Origin: Theobroma cacao
Taxonomy: Eukaryota > Streptophyta > Magnoliopsida > Malvales > Malvaceae
Direction of reading: 5' to 3'
DNA: 64,000 nucleotides
Assembly: GCF_000208745.1 (NCBI RefSeq)
Contig: NC_030858.1
Coordinates: 17,240,504 to 17,304,503, forward strand
The translations under genes were made by a program, and so were the position numbers. The notes beneath the pieces were generated by a model. It saw only the letters and a program-made list of their open reading frames with translations, had not been told where the DNA came from and did not search any database. Below, piece after piece: positions 23,461-36,545 of the stretch (position 1 is its first letter; every line of letters starts with the position of its first letter).

Positions 23461-25134
23461 TGATAACTCTAATATATAAAGTTATTTTGACATATTTTGA
23501 GGGCTTAAGTAGCTAGATCTTTAAGATTTTAGTTTCAGATTTTGACATTTTTGGTGTTTTTTTAGTTTAAGTTGGACTACATGTTGAGTAGTTAATTTAA
23601 ATTATTGTAGTTTAATTTTACTTCATTTTGCTTTAATTTACTTTCACAATAATTATTGTTGATTTCTCTCATTGTTTTTATAGGATGTTTAATGAGAAAG
23701 GTTCATTTGATTTAAAACTGCACAAGTATGATGATGGCTTTATTCATATATGCTACAATATTTCAAGGATAACTTGAGCTACAAAAATCAAATTGATGTG
23801 ATTCTTGATCCATTGGAAGCTAAGAGATAGGGATACAACTTTTGTGTTTACCACTTTGCCCAATTGGAATCAGATCAAGGTGAAAATAGCATTGATATGT
23901 GATGGACTATTGTAGTCCTGCACGAGACAACATGTTGAGTGAAGGTCGCAGCCTTGAGTTGCTCAAGTCTACAGCTCCAAGGAAGCCATGGCTACAACAT
24001 CGAGGAAAGCATGGTTGCGGTGTTGGAAGATTAGAGAGCATTATATATTTGCCTGAGGCTAGAGTGTCACGGCTTTGAAGAAATAGCACCGCGGTGCCAC
24101 AAGCAACATCATGGTACCTTGGTGCCACACTGTTTTCCAAAAATATGTTTTATGCAGGATTATGGAAATTAGTGTAATTTAAACCTATTTAAAGGACCTT
24201 TTTTAGAGCATTCAGAAGGGAGAACAACAACAATAACTTTTCTAGAGATTTTGAGTTAAGAATCAAGCAAGAAAACAAGAGCATTTGAGAGAAATTCAAG
24301 ATCACAAAGCTTCACATTAATTTCTTTCTCTAATTCTTAATTTCTTTGACTTGAATTCATGGCTAAATTTCTTTGGATAATATTTTCTTTAGATATCATG
24401 AACTAATTTGTTTTTCTAAGATTATGGTGGATTTCAACATGTAGTTTGAATATTAGTTTCTCTTTTATTTATCATGAATGAGTATACTTTTGCTTATTCA
24501 AATCTATTCTTAATGCTTTTAATTGCCTGATCAACAATTAACTGATTTATGAATCTAATTGAAACTCAAAAGAGAGATTTTAGATTGGACTAAGATTTGA
24601 ATAGTGTATGTTCATGTCACTTAGGTGATCTAATTCTAGATTCGGGTAGACATACACCAATTGCCATACATAACCAAATTAGAACATTAATTTAATAAAC
24701 TTAATTTAATTGATTGCAATAGACATATAGTGAACTAATTAAGTTAGGTATTTGTGCAAGTATGTCGATGGAGACTTGTGCATAGCTTTGGACTTTAGGT
24801 TAGTAAAACAACACAAGAAGGTAAATAATTAGAGAAGCTGGTATCAGATGAAGTTTTGAATGAACCTATAATCCTAGGTCTTTAGTCTATTATCTTTTTT
24901 AAGTAAATTTAATTTTAGTTAGTTAATTTAGTGCTTATAGTTAGTTAATTTAGCGCTTACTTAAATTTTGTTTTAATTGATTTTCTGTAAATTTCATTTA
25001 CTTAAATAAGATTAGTTTGTTAAAATTTTAGTATTTAGTGAAAATTTAAGAACAAATCCCTATGGGAATGATTCTCTGCTTTTACTGTATTACTTGTTTA
25101 CGGCAACGTGCACTTGTGTAAAACTTCTACAACA
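23461..25134 (+). mobile_element. Solo LTR, family B
   Basis: Begins TGATAACTCTAATATATAAAG and ends TTCTACAACA. It is flanked by the exact target duplication ATATG (23456-23460 and 25135-25139). A related LTR relic near 49935-49960 has the same flanking sequence without this insertion (CTCCG-GAGTGGATATGGGG), a direct empty-site comparison. 1674 bp, non-coding. Homologous copies in inverse orientation lie at about 29280-30543 and 55989-57570. The sequence at 23905-24130 contains repeated GC-rich phrases around GCGGTGCCA. Confidence 0.85.
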
Positions 25135-25708
25135 ATATGAGGAATGGGATAAGCCAAGGACGAGAGTTTTTGCAATAAACCATGCTTTGTAAAAACACAT
25201 GATAATCTTATAAATCCTTTCAGGGACAATAATCTCATTTCAACATTTCCATAAATGCTTTGGACTCTAGGTTAGTAAAACCACACAGGAAGGTAAATAA
25301 TTAGAGAAGGTAGTATCAGATGAAGTTTTGAATGAACCTATAATCCTAGGTCTTAAGTCTATTGACTTTATTAAGTAAATTTAATTTTAGTCAGTTAATT
25401 TAGTGCTTAATTAAATTTTTTTTTAATTGATTTTCTGCAAATTTCATTTACTTGAATAAGATTAGTTTATCAAAATTTTAGTATTTAGTAAAAATTTAAG
25501 AGCAAATCCCTATGGGAATGATTCTCTACTTCTACTATATTACTTGTTCGCGATAATGTGCACTTGTGTAAAAGCTCTACAACAATATGAGGAATGGGAT
25601 AAGCCAAGGGGGAGAGTTTTTGCAAGAAACCATGCTTTGTAAAAACACATGATAATCATATAAATCCTTTCAGGGACAATAATCTCATTTCAACATTTCC
25701 ATAAATGC
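24786..25708. repeat. Direct duplication of about 450-470 bp
   Basis: The unit beginning CTTTGGACTTTAGGTTAG at 24786 recurs at 25258 (CTTTGGACTCTAGGTTAG). Its end, CAACATTTCCATAAATGC, is at 25241-25258 and 25691-25708. The offset falls from 472 to 450 because the first copy has an extra 22-bp internal repeat (AGTTAGTTAATTTAG-type, about 24918-24960). The unit contains the last about 350 bp of the family B LTR, one side of its target duplication and about 120 bp of flanking older LTR. The duplication therefore arose after the LTR inserted. Confidence 0.9.
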
Positions 25709-26791
25709 ATTTGAAACTCAAATTCCATAAAAGGACAATAACATATAAAGCTCAACTTACAAAACATTTGCAAGAGAAATTGGAAAGGAGTTCTCGAACT
25801 CACGTGTTCAACATCATTCATTCATAACATGAATGTATCGTCCAATCATGATTCACATCATTTTTTTCACATAAGCTAATAATCATCAAGTCACCAATCA
25901 TAGGCGTCACAATATCCATTATACGATTAAGATATCAAAACACACTACCAAAAAGATGAGGGGAAAATAAGTACTTTTGCCCAATTGATTCTTGTGATAT
26001 TCTTACCCCCACACCGAGCTTAAAGAGGGAGAAAATGGATGTTCGCCTAGCTTAATCCTGTGGTATTCCATCTCCAACACCAAGATTTATAAAGGGAAAA
26101 TATGGCATGTTCACCAATGTTGACCTTGTGGTATTCTTATCCACAAGCCAAGCTTTTATGAGGGGAGGAGATGGTACGTTCACCAATCTTGACCCTGTGG
26201 TATTCTTACCCCCACACCAGGCTTAGATCAATATATCACACAATTAAACATTCACATGAAATCCTACCACGATCAAACATCAAATAGCAAATCATGAAAT
26301 TCACATGAATCTTGAAATGGTGGAGACCTACTCATCCATATTCACATTTTTCTCATCTTGTGAGCATTATATCATTCGCATTCGCTTCTTCAATGAGATG
26401 TCTCGTTACCTACACTAGCCTGTAGGTTGTAGTACTCGAGGAACTTTGAACAAAATCATTTGAAAGGGCTTGTTCCCTGTTATTGAAAATTAATATGTAA
26501 TAGAAATATTTACTTACATAATTAGATTCGAAAACATTATCAAGATCATTTGTGCACTACGAATCAAATTTATTGATTTCATCACAACATTCAAATTGTG
26601 AAAATAAAACCAGTCAATAAATCATTCTAACTTTATCATATAACATACTTAAAAAGGTGCACCCACTCACCTTCGAAAAGTTGACTTCCACTAACAAACC
26701 CAATTCTACTCTAGTGAATTCCTTAAAGTTCCAATCATGCCTAAACATCCTACAATTATAATCTTAATTCGCAAACTAGGATTAACATAGT

Positions 26792-29150
26792 TGTCACAAT
26801 CCAAACTCACGGATTCATGACCAGCGCATAAGCCTGGCAAGCAATGCTCGCAAAACCTAAGCAAGCTTCCAAATTCCAAATCATACACATACATCCAAGG
26901 GTTTCCAATTCCACAATTTCATATAATATTTAAATTCGAATACATAAATGTTGCCCTTAGCACATAGTTCATACACGATATCCATAAGGCCATATGTTGG
27001 CCATCAAAGTGAGTTCGTACTTAACAACCCTTAATACAAGTTTAAATGGCACATTGTACTTACATACACAACCAAACTAAATACAAAGCGTAATCTTATG
27101 AGAGACTTAATGGAGTGGAAGTGTCAAAACAATGACCTACTAGATGCCAAAATTGGTTTGTCAATGGACAACTCTTGCCACGCAATCTTGTGTCCTATTT
27201 ATTTGCACATGGTACAACAGAGGGGTGAGTCATCTAATACTCAATGAGAGGTGTAGACAAATTAAACATATATATTAGACAAATATATATTTTTATGCAT
27301 TATCAATGCAACCAAATATTCTAGCAAACATCTCCAATTTAAAGTTATGAGGATCATTCTAATATCCTACGTGCACATCTCCTCTTTCTTAGCCTTGCCA
27401 TGATCACATCTCAATGGTGCATCATATTCGTGCTTAATCAAATTTATGTCTCCATAACAAAGCATATCAATTAAGTCTTACCTTTTTAAAGTCGTTATCA
27501 AATGAGGCTCCATAGGCACACCCTAGTTGCCGAGCACAATCTCAAACTCAATACATGATTTACTTATCTCAAAGTTTTTCGTTAAATGACCACCACATTT
27601 CAGTCATATATCGATACCCACATTTTCACGTATTATATCATCATAGTCAAACATTATCATATTTATCTAAGCTTAACTGAGGCTATATCATATCGCTCAC
27701 AGATCAAATCATAATTTTTGAGTGGTCTTTCTTGGACATAATCAAATCATGCACGGTGGCCAACTAGTGGAGTCAAATCAAGCTTAGGGCAAAGCCGTTG
27801 GTGGAAAACAAATCACAGGCGTGTCGAAGCAATTGGCAAAAAATCAAAGTCATTGTGCGGAGTAATCTCCCAACGAATGGCATCACTTGGGGTTTTCTCA
27901 AATAGGTGGCATCATAACAAAGTCATTATCTGGAGTAACATTAACAGATGACATCAAAAAACTATAGGCAGGAATCTCAAGCAAGACAAGTACCATGGTC
28001 CCTTTTTATTATCATCCCTACAAGCACAGAACAAAGTCATAGGGAATAAGATGCCACCAAACCTCAAATCAAATCAACATCCAGAATTCATCCATCCAAC
28101 AGAATGCAAATCCCTAAATCAAGGCCATCATGCCTTGGGTATCACATAGACCACAATGTACATTAGAGATCTTCCTTAATGAGCTTTATATATCTCTAGC
28201 TCAATATCTCATCTAGGTGCCTTTAATTCTCTAAGGCACTAAGTATTCATAATCCATCAAGGGTTAATTGTCTAGAGTAATTTACTGTTAGACATTCATC
28301 ACATATTCTAGACTTTCTAGTCTAGGCTCACACAACATAGGCCACTATATGGCTTGCACTAGGGCACACAACATAACATACAATCACATATATTTTCGTT
28401 CTCTAGCCTAAGCACATTTCTCTAGGCAATTATATATATATATATACATAAATTTCTAATCTAATACCATGGTAGTGCCTTTATCAAGGCGTCATGCATC
28501 TCATGCATTTTAAATTAACCCATTCACAGTGATAGTCAAAGGTGCATTCCACCATCAAGCTCCAATCCTTAGCCTCCAACCATCTTTTAGCTCACCAACG
28601 AGTTAAGTAGCATCAACTTTCTCGTAAACACATCAAACCATTCAAATAATATCTATTTCTTAGCTTTCGAAACTATCCAGCTTTTCAAAAATAACTTAAT
28701 TCTTAGTAATCAATTATATAGTCTTAAATTCTTTAATAATGAGCTAAACTCATACCTTACAAGCTATATTGCACAAATCTAAGCTTCAAATTCCAACAAA
28801 TCGAAGGGGATTCAGCAAACTGGAATAAATCAAATTTTTTGGTTATTAATTGATTAAATTAAAAATCAATTTGTAAAAAGACGTGATCTTACCTCTAGAG
28901 GAGTTTCCCAAGCTCCAATATACTCCGAATGGTTCCAAAAATCTGCTTGGGGTTAGGGTTTTTGGATGGGTAGAGAGAGAAAGTGTTTGGGGTTTGTTTT
29001 AAATAGGCAAAATGCCCAAAACCTTTTTTTATTTTTGTGAATACCTAGGGATATATCAATATATTTGAGAATGTATCCATACATTTGCACAGATTTTGAC
29101 TAAATTTATCGATACATTGGCCAATGTATCAATCAAAATGAAGAAGAATG
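26792..29150 (+). mobile_element. LTR relic, family A-like (TGTCACAATCC start)
   Basis: Starts TGTCACAATCCAAACTCACGG with the family phrase ATGACCAGCGCATAAGCC. It runs through a region with the usual late-LTR features: AAATAGGC near 29003, and a patch of TATCGATACAT-like repeats at about 29040-29135. The right end was not resolved, and part of this stretch may be the continuation of the older LTR at 20606. No coding frame of note; the ORFs here are short. Confidence 0.5.
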
Positions 29151-29279
29151 CTCTCTAAATTTACTTCAATGGATTGAGTTGCTAATTTAGAGTTACAAGC
29201 TGTTTATAAGTCTCTATCGAGGTGCTCATAAAAATATCTTTCTCAATTAATTTACTATATATTTATATAAATTTAACCG

Positions 29280-30543
29280 AAGATAGATTCATTAAGTCTG
29301 TACTTTAACCTTGGCTACATGCGACGTATATTTTATATGTAAATCAAATCACCTAATCAAATAAGTGAATTTGAACACATGTTAATCCATTCATGGCTTA
29401 ATCTAAACTCCTTTTATCAAGTTATATTTAGATATGCAAATCAATCTAATTGGTGATTGGGCAATTAAAAGCATTAAACAAGGAATTGGAATAAACAACT
29501 CATACCCATTGAAAATAGGCAAAAGATAGACAAAGAATTCAAATTACACGTTGAGTTAAATCATAATCCTAGAAAAAGTAAATTAGCTCATGATACTAAC
29601 TGAAAATATCATTCAAAGAAAATAAACCATTAATCCAAGTCAAAAGAAGTAACAGAAAAATAAAAAATAGAGAGAGAAATTAAGAATTAAAGCTTTTGAA
29701 TCTAATTTCTTTTTTGAATTCTTTTGCTTTCTTGCTTTGTTTTTGGCTTCTTTTTCTCCAGAATAGTTGCTCTCTATCTCCTCTTTGAAACCTCTGAAAA
29801 AGGCCTTTTAAATACTCCTCAAAAACCCTAGGTTCGAAATTCCCATAAAAACATATGCTTCAAAACACTTCTGAGCACTGTGGCCTTCCCTTTTAGGCGT
29901 CGTGGCGCCTTACTCTTGGGTTCATGTATGGGAGCTTCAATCTGCTAGGATGCCATGACCTTGCCTCACCAGCATCGTGGCACCATGCTCTCTAGTCCAC
30001 TATGGTTCCATGCTGTATCAAGGGCGCCGAAGCCTCCTCTTTCCAAGGTCATGGCTTTCACTTCCTCATGCTACCTTGTGAAAAAACTATAGCAGTTCAA
30101 CTACTTTTAATATGATTTTCACCTTGATCTGATATGAATTGGGAAAAGTGGTAAATATAAAAGTTATATTCTTGTCTTTCATCTTTCCAATGGCTCAAGA
30201 ATCACGTCAATTAAACTTCTGTAGCGAAAGTTATGCTCAAAATACTACAGCATATATAAATGAAGTTATGATCATACTTGAATAGATTATCACCAAATAA
30301 GGCCTTTTCATAAAATTTCCTACATAAGCAATAAAAGATAGCAGCAATAACTAAACCTAAAGTAATTTAAATAAATTTAACATAAAATTAAAATAAAATA
30401 ACTTAAACTAAACTACTCAACATGTATTCAAACTTAACTAAGAAAAATAATTAAAATACTTAATTCTGAACCTAAAATCTCAAAGACTTAGCTCTTCAAG
30501 CCTCCAAAATGTGACAAAATGACTTTATATAATAAATTTATCA
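29280..30543 (-). mobile_element. Family B LTR, inverted, left end lost
   Basis: Reverse-complement homology to 23461-25134 is clear from about 29290 (GATCACC-like, GGCAATTAAAAGCATTAA) to the end at 30543. That end reads AAAATGACTTTATATAATAAATTTATCA, the inverse of the TGATAACTC end. The start (TGTTGTAGAAG-like) is missing, so the copy is truncated. The GC-rich phrase cluster (CGTCGTGGCGCC, CATCGTGGCACC) lies at 29875-30055. Confidence 0.75.
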
Positions 30544-30641
30544 AATGTAGGTCTAGAAGACCGAACCACTAGAATTATTGTGCCTTGTCCACTTCTTTTT
30601 ACATTTTCCTTACTTGGTGCCTTTTAACCTCAACAAGTTTT

Positions 30642-33600
30642 TGTCACAGCGCAATTCTCGGGCCATGACCGGCGCAAGGACCCAATGAGCTCAGCCCAAT
30701 AAGCCCAAGCAAGCCTACTTAATTGATCTTATACATTAATCCCTATTCCTTTAGAATCCCAAGCTTGAAATGTTCAAATACTGTTTCCTTGAAAACGATT
30801 CATAAAATCCAATCATACATTCATAATGGCATCATCCACCAATATATTCATAAATAGATTAACAAATGATTCTTATTGTTTCACATTAAATATTCATATA
30901 CACATAATTAGACCTTGACCGTCAGCGGAGTGACTCTGGGCACGATTGATAACACTTAATGTCACATTAAACCAACCGAGCAATGTATAGGAAAGAGCAC
31001 CTCGTCCTAGGATCTAATCACCTTTAACTCAAGAAAACCTAAAATATGAATTTTTAAAAACATGAGTACAAACTTAGTGAGTGAACATAGGAAGGGAACA
31101 AGCAAGGTTAAGGAAGGTTTAGAAATCATGATGCACATCTTTGAAAATAATGCAACTTAGTTCACGTTCTTATTAAAATCCTTCCATCAAACCTCTGGTT
31201 ATTAAATCATTTCATAACGAAGGAACCATATTTAACATGAAATTGGAAAGAGAGAATTTCCAGCAATCATCCAAGCAAGGCAGTATAAACAGAATGTTTC
31301 TTGCTACAATAAAATCAATTCACAAGAAAATGGGAAATTTTCAAGATTCATCATGCCAGATAATCACATATTATAATCATAATCTTTCTATTGTATATAC
31401 ATGTACTTAAGCATATATCAATTAGTATACCACCACATCTCATCTAGCTCATGTGCATCCCCCCACATCGTGCACATAGTCGAACACCCCATCTCACCCA
31501 ACTCATGTGCATCATCACCAGCATGTGCACTGCCCACTCCGTACATGCACGGTTGTAAATATCATGACAGCATCATTACTGGCATGTGCATTGCCCACTC
31601 CGCACATGCACGGTTGTAATTATCACGACATTGTCATTCAATCGACATGTGCACTGCCCACTCCGCACATGCACGGTTACATCAATTATACAAAATTACT
31701 TAACAATATATATATGTATCATATATCTTTATATACATATCAACGTCATATAGAAGTACATAGATTCATCACAATCATGTTCCACCTCACAAAAACATTT
31801 CACTAAAGGCTTGGTCCTGTGCAAGTTTTTGAAGAAAAACCAATAAAACATTTTAGAGGATTCAATCAAACATAAATGTGTATATCCCAAAACATTTTAA
31901 TGCAAGTTCACTCACCTGGCAATAATGAGATATTAAGTCGCTATTTGTTCGGAGGTGTCTCTAACTATTTTCACTGGCCGATTGCTCGTTATTTACTCCG
32001 GCACGCCACCACATCTCTAACCTTATCCTTGCACTTCCTAGCAATAATACGAACTCAATATATTTAATCACATACGTATACAGGCAGCACTTCAATAAAT
32101 TAATCCTTACTCAAATTTATATTTTTCATCCTATTATGAAACCATCTTCAATTAACTTACCTTTTAGTACATTTTTACTAAAATTACTTATATCCATTGC
32201 GTACGTAATTCCTTAGATTATATCACCGATAATTTATTTATGATGCCACGTGCCTACTTCAACCTTTCTAAATAACTTTTGCCCAAATCCATCTTATATT
32301 TCCACACATAATCCACATAGATGACAGCAACAATCATTCTCACTTTCACTCGATTATTTCCTAGTTTACACGCATCGTTATCTATCTAACTTTCAATACT
32401 TTATTTCTCAATCCTCCATCCACAATATTCCTTTTTCATTTCTTTCAAGCGACATGCCATACAATCTTAACAATTTTCAACTAGCTTATGCAAATAGATC
32501 ATTTCAACAACCATAATTCCCCACAATGTTCAACTAACTGTAGGCTTTAAAACATAATGTTAAGCTTATCATTTTCCTTTTCCACTTTGAGTCCTTCATG
32601 TACCCATCGGTTTATTGGCTTACATGTTACCAATTTTTCTTCAATCAAGCCAATCTTTGCTGCCACAAGACATTTTTCTAAGTCACTAACTCATTTTCAA
32701 AGATTACTCAAGCCAAAAACAAGAATTCTTACCGTTCCTTGCTTGAATCACCAAAACCAAGCTTTTTCTTCCTTTCCCTCTTTTTTTTTCTTCTCCTCCT
32801 AGGGTTTAGATGTGCTGAAAATTGAGGTTAGAAGTTGTAGCTTTGGTGCACAAGAAGTTGGGAGAAGAATGAAGCAAGAAGAGAAAAGGAATGAAAAGAA
32901 AACAAGGAAAGAAAATGAAAGAAAATTAGCTTTCCATGGGAGAATGAGAGAATGGCATTGGAAGCTTCAAGAATGAATAAGAGAATATCTTGTTGGGAGG
33001 ATAAGGACTGTTTTGAGCTGATAAGGATGGGAGTCAAAGCTTCATTTGGAAGCTTTGACCAAATTTTATGCAAAATTATCATTTTACCCTTTAAGTTTCT
33101 TTCCATTTTAATTTAGTCCTCCCAACACTCATTTAACTCCAATTTCCTTCTATTATCTTCTTCTACATATGTACAAATAAAGCATAAAGTTTGTACTCTA
33201 ATGCAATGTCCTAATAATATTTAAAATATTTATTTACCTGCACTATCTTTACTTAATAAAGACACGCGGTCCCATTAAAATCATTTTTCTCCGAAATTTT
33301 TTTCTCATTCTTCTTCTCCCCCACTTAGGTTACCCATATACTCCTTCTTCATGAAAAATTTTGACACTCAATAAAATATTAATAATTTAATATTATTTTA
33401 TTCCAAAAATTTTCTCGTCTCTTCTTGTCCCCTTAGTACCTAAAATACCTTATTATGCTTCAATTGACTTCCGAATCATTTTTTATCTCGCAAATTCTTC
33501 TTCGATAAAATATTATTATTTCCTCGTGTGCGGAATATTTTATCTCAAACCAATCCTTTCATCTTTCATCATTTCTAAACATTATAATTAATCTCAATTG

Positions 33601-33649
33601 GCATCCAATAAACTTTATTAACCACCATATCAAAGTACAGGGTATTATA
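30642..33649 (+). mobile_element. Solo LTR, family A
   Basis: Begins TGTCACAGCGCAATTCTCGGG and ends CAAAGTACAGGGTATTATA, which is the decayed form of the GGGTATTTCA end. Flanks are GTTTT (30637-30641) and GTCTT (33650-33654), a 5-bp target duplication with one change. In inverse orientation it matches 2463-5941: the two share, for example, TACTTTGATAT-GTGGT and the poly-AATATT block near their ends. About 3 kb, non-coding. Confidence 0.75.
31521..31681. repeat. Minisatellite, about 61-63-bp unit, 3 copies
   Basis: Each unit begins GCATGTGCACTGCCCACTCC and continues with GCACATGCACGGTT plus a variable ATCA-rich tail; units start near 31521, 31582 and 31645. Within each unit GCATGTGC and GCACATGC form an 8-bp inverted repeat around a 12-base loop (one arm is imperfect in the first copy). 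A weaker unit lies just upstream (31450-31510). Confidence 0.9.
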
Positions 33650-33654
33650 GTCTT

Positions 33655-35362
33655 AAACTCTTAAATTCAAAATTCTTCAAAAGTTTTTCAAGCCAAAAGG
33701 TTTCCTTCAAAATATTTTTAAATGTTATTCACCTACTCTAGTACTCCATTGGGAGCAATAATGAGGTTGGCAATTAGTATTCCTTAGTGCTGCAACATTT
33801 ATTTCTTTCTTCCTTGACTGGCGACTCATCATTTTCTATCCCCTCGAAAAAAGGTTTTATCATTTATTGAACCAAAACCTTAAGGATCCGCAAGGAAGAA
33901 GAAAGCCATGGTATTGCACCTAGCCTAAAGAAAATTGTTCTCTTATCATTGATTAGACTGACTTGCCCTTCTTGATTGTAATTCTGACTTGTGTTTGTAA
34001 AGAGAAAACTTTGAAAGCCTGTCCCTTAGCAAGCATTAGGCTTTCCAAGTATAAGCAATACAAATTTCCTTCTGAGTTATTCACAAGATATATTTGTGTA
34101 GATTTCCATTGAAAATTGTATGCTTGGACAACTTTTGATTATTATATATATATATTTCATGTCTATGCTATTCTAACTAATAATTAGATCTGAAAATTTC
34201 AACACACAACACATTAATATGGTACAAGCACGATACAGAGTTAAGTGGATCTAGGTTTTGGTAATCATATTTCGTATATTAATCATATCGATAGGTTTAA
34301 GACTTGACAACTTCACGTCTTAAACATATGAAACTTGCTTAATCCATCTAAAACTCATTTAACTCAATTAGTTAATCGTGTTACCATGTTGATCCATATA
34401 ACTTATTTACCTGTTTAGTTAATTGTATTATTATGTCAACCCACATAATCCTATTTACCTATTTATGATCCGAATAAATACCCCATATAAAATTTATCTA
34501 ATTTATTAATATATTATTTCTATTTTATAAATAGCTTTTGTGGCATAGGAATAATGTGTGGCAGTGACGAGAGAGTCTTTAATCTAGGTTTTTGGTGTTT
34601 TATTGTGCTGATGGATTATTGGATATTATTTGTATTTTATTATGATTCTCTTATATTGATGTTAATGTTAAATTTTATTATGTTTACTTTGATATTGATG
34701 GATTTTTCACATGACAGATGAGTGTTTATTGTTTTATTGTAATTGTTTATAATTATTAGTTTTAAATTTAAATAATAGAATTATATGTTATTTTTATGTA
34801 TGTGGAAATTAAACTATCAATAATAATAATAATCTAATTTATTCATATTAATTGTGTTAATCATGTTTAAATATTTAATCGTATTCATCATTTAAACAAG
34901 TATCAATCACGCCATGCTGTATAAAATTTAATTTGATTTGTTTATAAATGTGTTAAGCGTATTATATCGTGTTACATATTTAATAAACATATCGATAAAT
35001 GTGTTTGTGATTTTGATACGTTTATGATGTATTTATATTTATTCATATAACTATTAATAACTTATTTTTATTGCAATTAAAACATGCTTACACAAATTGT
35101 CAAATTTACTAATGTGACAATTTCATTTTCTCTTCCTTAAGCAAATAAGCCGTTCAAAGAGTTTAACGAAATGAAAGGTGAAGAAAAGAATTTGATAAAA
35201 GGAAAGGGGCCAAATAATTAAAATAAATAAGACAAATGTAAAAGTGCAATACCCATAAAAACAAAAATTTGGGTGAGACTCCAAAGGGGACTCGCGGATC
35301 TAGTTTGCTAGCACGGCTATCGGCGGTATCATCAGACAGATATTTTCGGATTCAGGGATTCA
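33655..35362. other. Intergenic DNA upstream of the glutaredoxin gene
   Basis: Very AT-rich with short repeats; no coding or RNA gene recognised. The glutaredoxin promoter and 5' UTR must lie in the last few hundred bases; the sequence becomes more GC-rich from about 35280 (CACGGCTATCGGCGG), as is common in a 5' UTR. Confidence 0.5.
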
Positions 35363-36545
35363 ATGGCCGTGAAAATCTTGATAGCATCAATCTTAGTAAT
35401 TTCAGCATCTCTCAGTTGGGTATCTTTGGCTGATTCGCCTGAAGCAGCTTTCGTCAAGAAGACCATCTCTGCTCACAAGATCGTCATCTTCTCCAAGTCC
35501 TATTGCCCGTACGTTTTTCTTCGCGTCGATTCTGCTCTTATTAATTTCATCTCAAAATTAGTTAATTAATATTTTTCTGTGTGAATGTTTGCCTTTTTCT
35601 TGTCGATCTGTACGATTGTTCTCTTGTTCCTGCTCATTTTTCTGATTGATTTCATACTCATTTTTTATCTACTTTTTCCCCCTTTAATTAAGTGCATAGA
35701 TAAAACTCTGTTTATCGTAATATAGAACAATCCAAACATTTACCAATAATGGTTTTTTTGGGTGACTAAGTTTGAATTTTGGACTAAGAATCAAGTATTT
35801 TCCTTTGGAATTTGTTGCTCATTTTGGCATTCTACAGGTACTGTAGGAGGGCAAAATCTGTGTTCAAGGAGTTGAACCAGGTTCCATTTGTTGTGGAGCT
35901 TGATGAGCGAGGTCTGTTAACAACTGCATTCCCTTTTTTACGAAGTGCAGGACCAGCGGTTTGATTATTATTGAGCTAGAAATTTTGATTTGCTTATAAG
36001 ATAAGAGCTGAAAATGAATGGGTACAATAGCAAAGTCTAGACTCTAACCAGACCGTTAACTGCTTGTCCAGCTTTTTTGTAGGCTGTGTTTTCTCCTAGT
36101 TCTACTAGCTTCAACTGAAATTTTTGACAAGCATGTACAACAACTAATTTTAGTTGATCCTTTTACAGTAGCTCCATATTGACTTGTGGAATGTAGTTCT
36201 TCCTCAATTTTGAACTTGAAGTACTGAAGTTGAGAGAGTCGCTTATGTATTTGACAGATGATGGTTGGAACATTCAGGATGCATTGAGTGAGATTGTTGG
36301 TAGGCGTACTGTACCACAGGTTTTTATAAATGGAAAGCACATTGGAGGCTCAGATGGTAACTTGCTTTTCTTTTCCAATGAATTTAACTTTCCTATCTTC
36401 ATGCAATGAAAATATGTTTCTAATACAGAACCAGTAGAGAAATTATTGATAATTTTTCTAATTTTCAGATACTGTTGAAGCATATCAGAGTGGAAAACTG
36501 GCTAAGCTGTTAGGTATTGATATTAAGCTCAAGGATGATCTCTGA
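35363..36545 (+). CDS. GRXC4: CPYC-type glutaredoxin, secretory (GRXC4-like)
   Basis: A thiol-disulfide oxidoreductase that uses glutathione to reduce disulfides and mixed disulfides. Four exons join in frame to 131 residues: 35363-35508, 35838-35911, 36258-36356 and 36469-36545 (TGA), all with GT-AG introns. Residues 1-24 are a hydrophobic signal peptide ([25 protein letters not shown]), pointing to the secretory pathway. The active site CPYC (about residues 48-51) is split by intron 1 after the second base of the Pro codon. Further motifs: [31 protein letters not shown] with the cis-Pro TVP; and a C-terminal helix [13 protein letters not shown]. Length and introns fit plant GRXC3/GRXC4; I cannot separate these two, so the symbol is tentative. 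The start is the only ATG placed before the signal peptide. The gene seems intact. Confidence 0.93.

Larger units (their letters stand above)
20606..26791 (+). mobile_element. Older family A-like LTR, split by two later LTR insertions
   Basis: An old LTR seems to start at 20606 (TGCCACATCCC...GGGATTATGATCGATGCATAAACC). It resumes after the insertion at 20662-22914 with TAGCCTACTAGGCCCAAGC, then again after the insertion at 23461-25134 with AATATGAGGAATGGGATAAGCC, and continues to about 26791. The continuity on both sides of each insertion, and comparison with a related LTR relic at 49700-51200, supports this. The right end is not resolved, because a further LTR starts at 26792. No coding capacity. 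Confidence 0.55.

Noticed and set aside
25945..25966. CACTACCAAAAAGATG as a second CACTA terminus
   Set aside because: Same orientation as the left end, no subterminal repeats nearby, and it lies within an old LTR; probably chance.
31401..31806. Frames with repeated CALPTPHMHG words
   Set aside because: They are translations of the LTR minisatellite, not a repeat protein.
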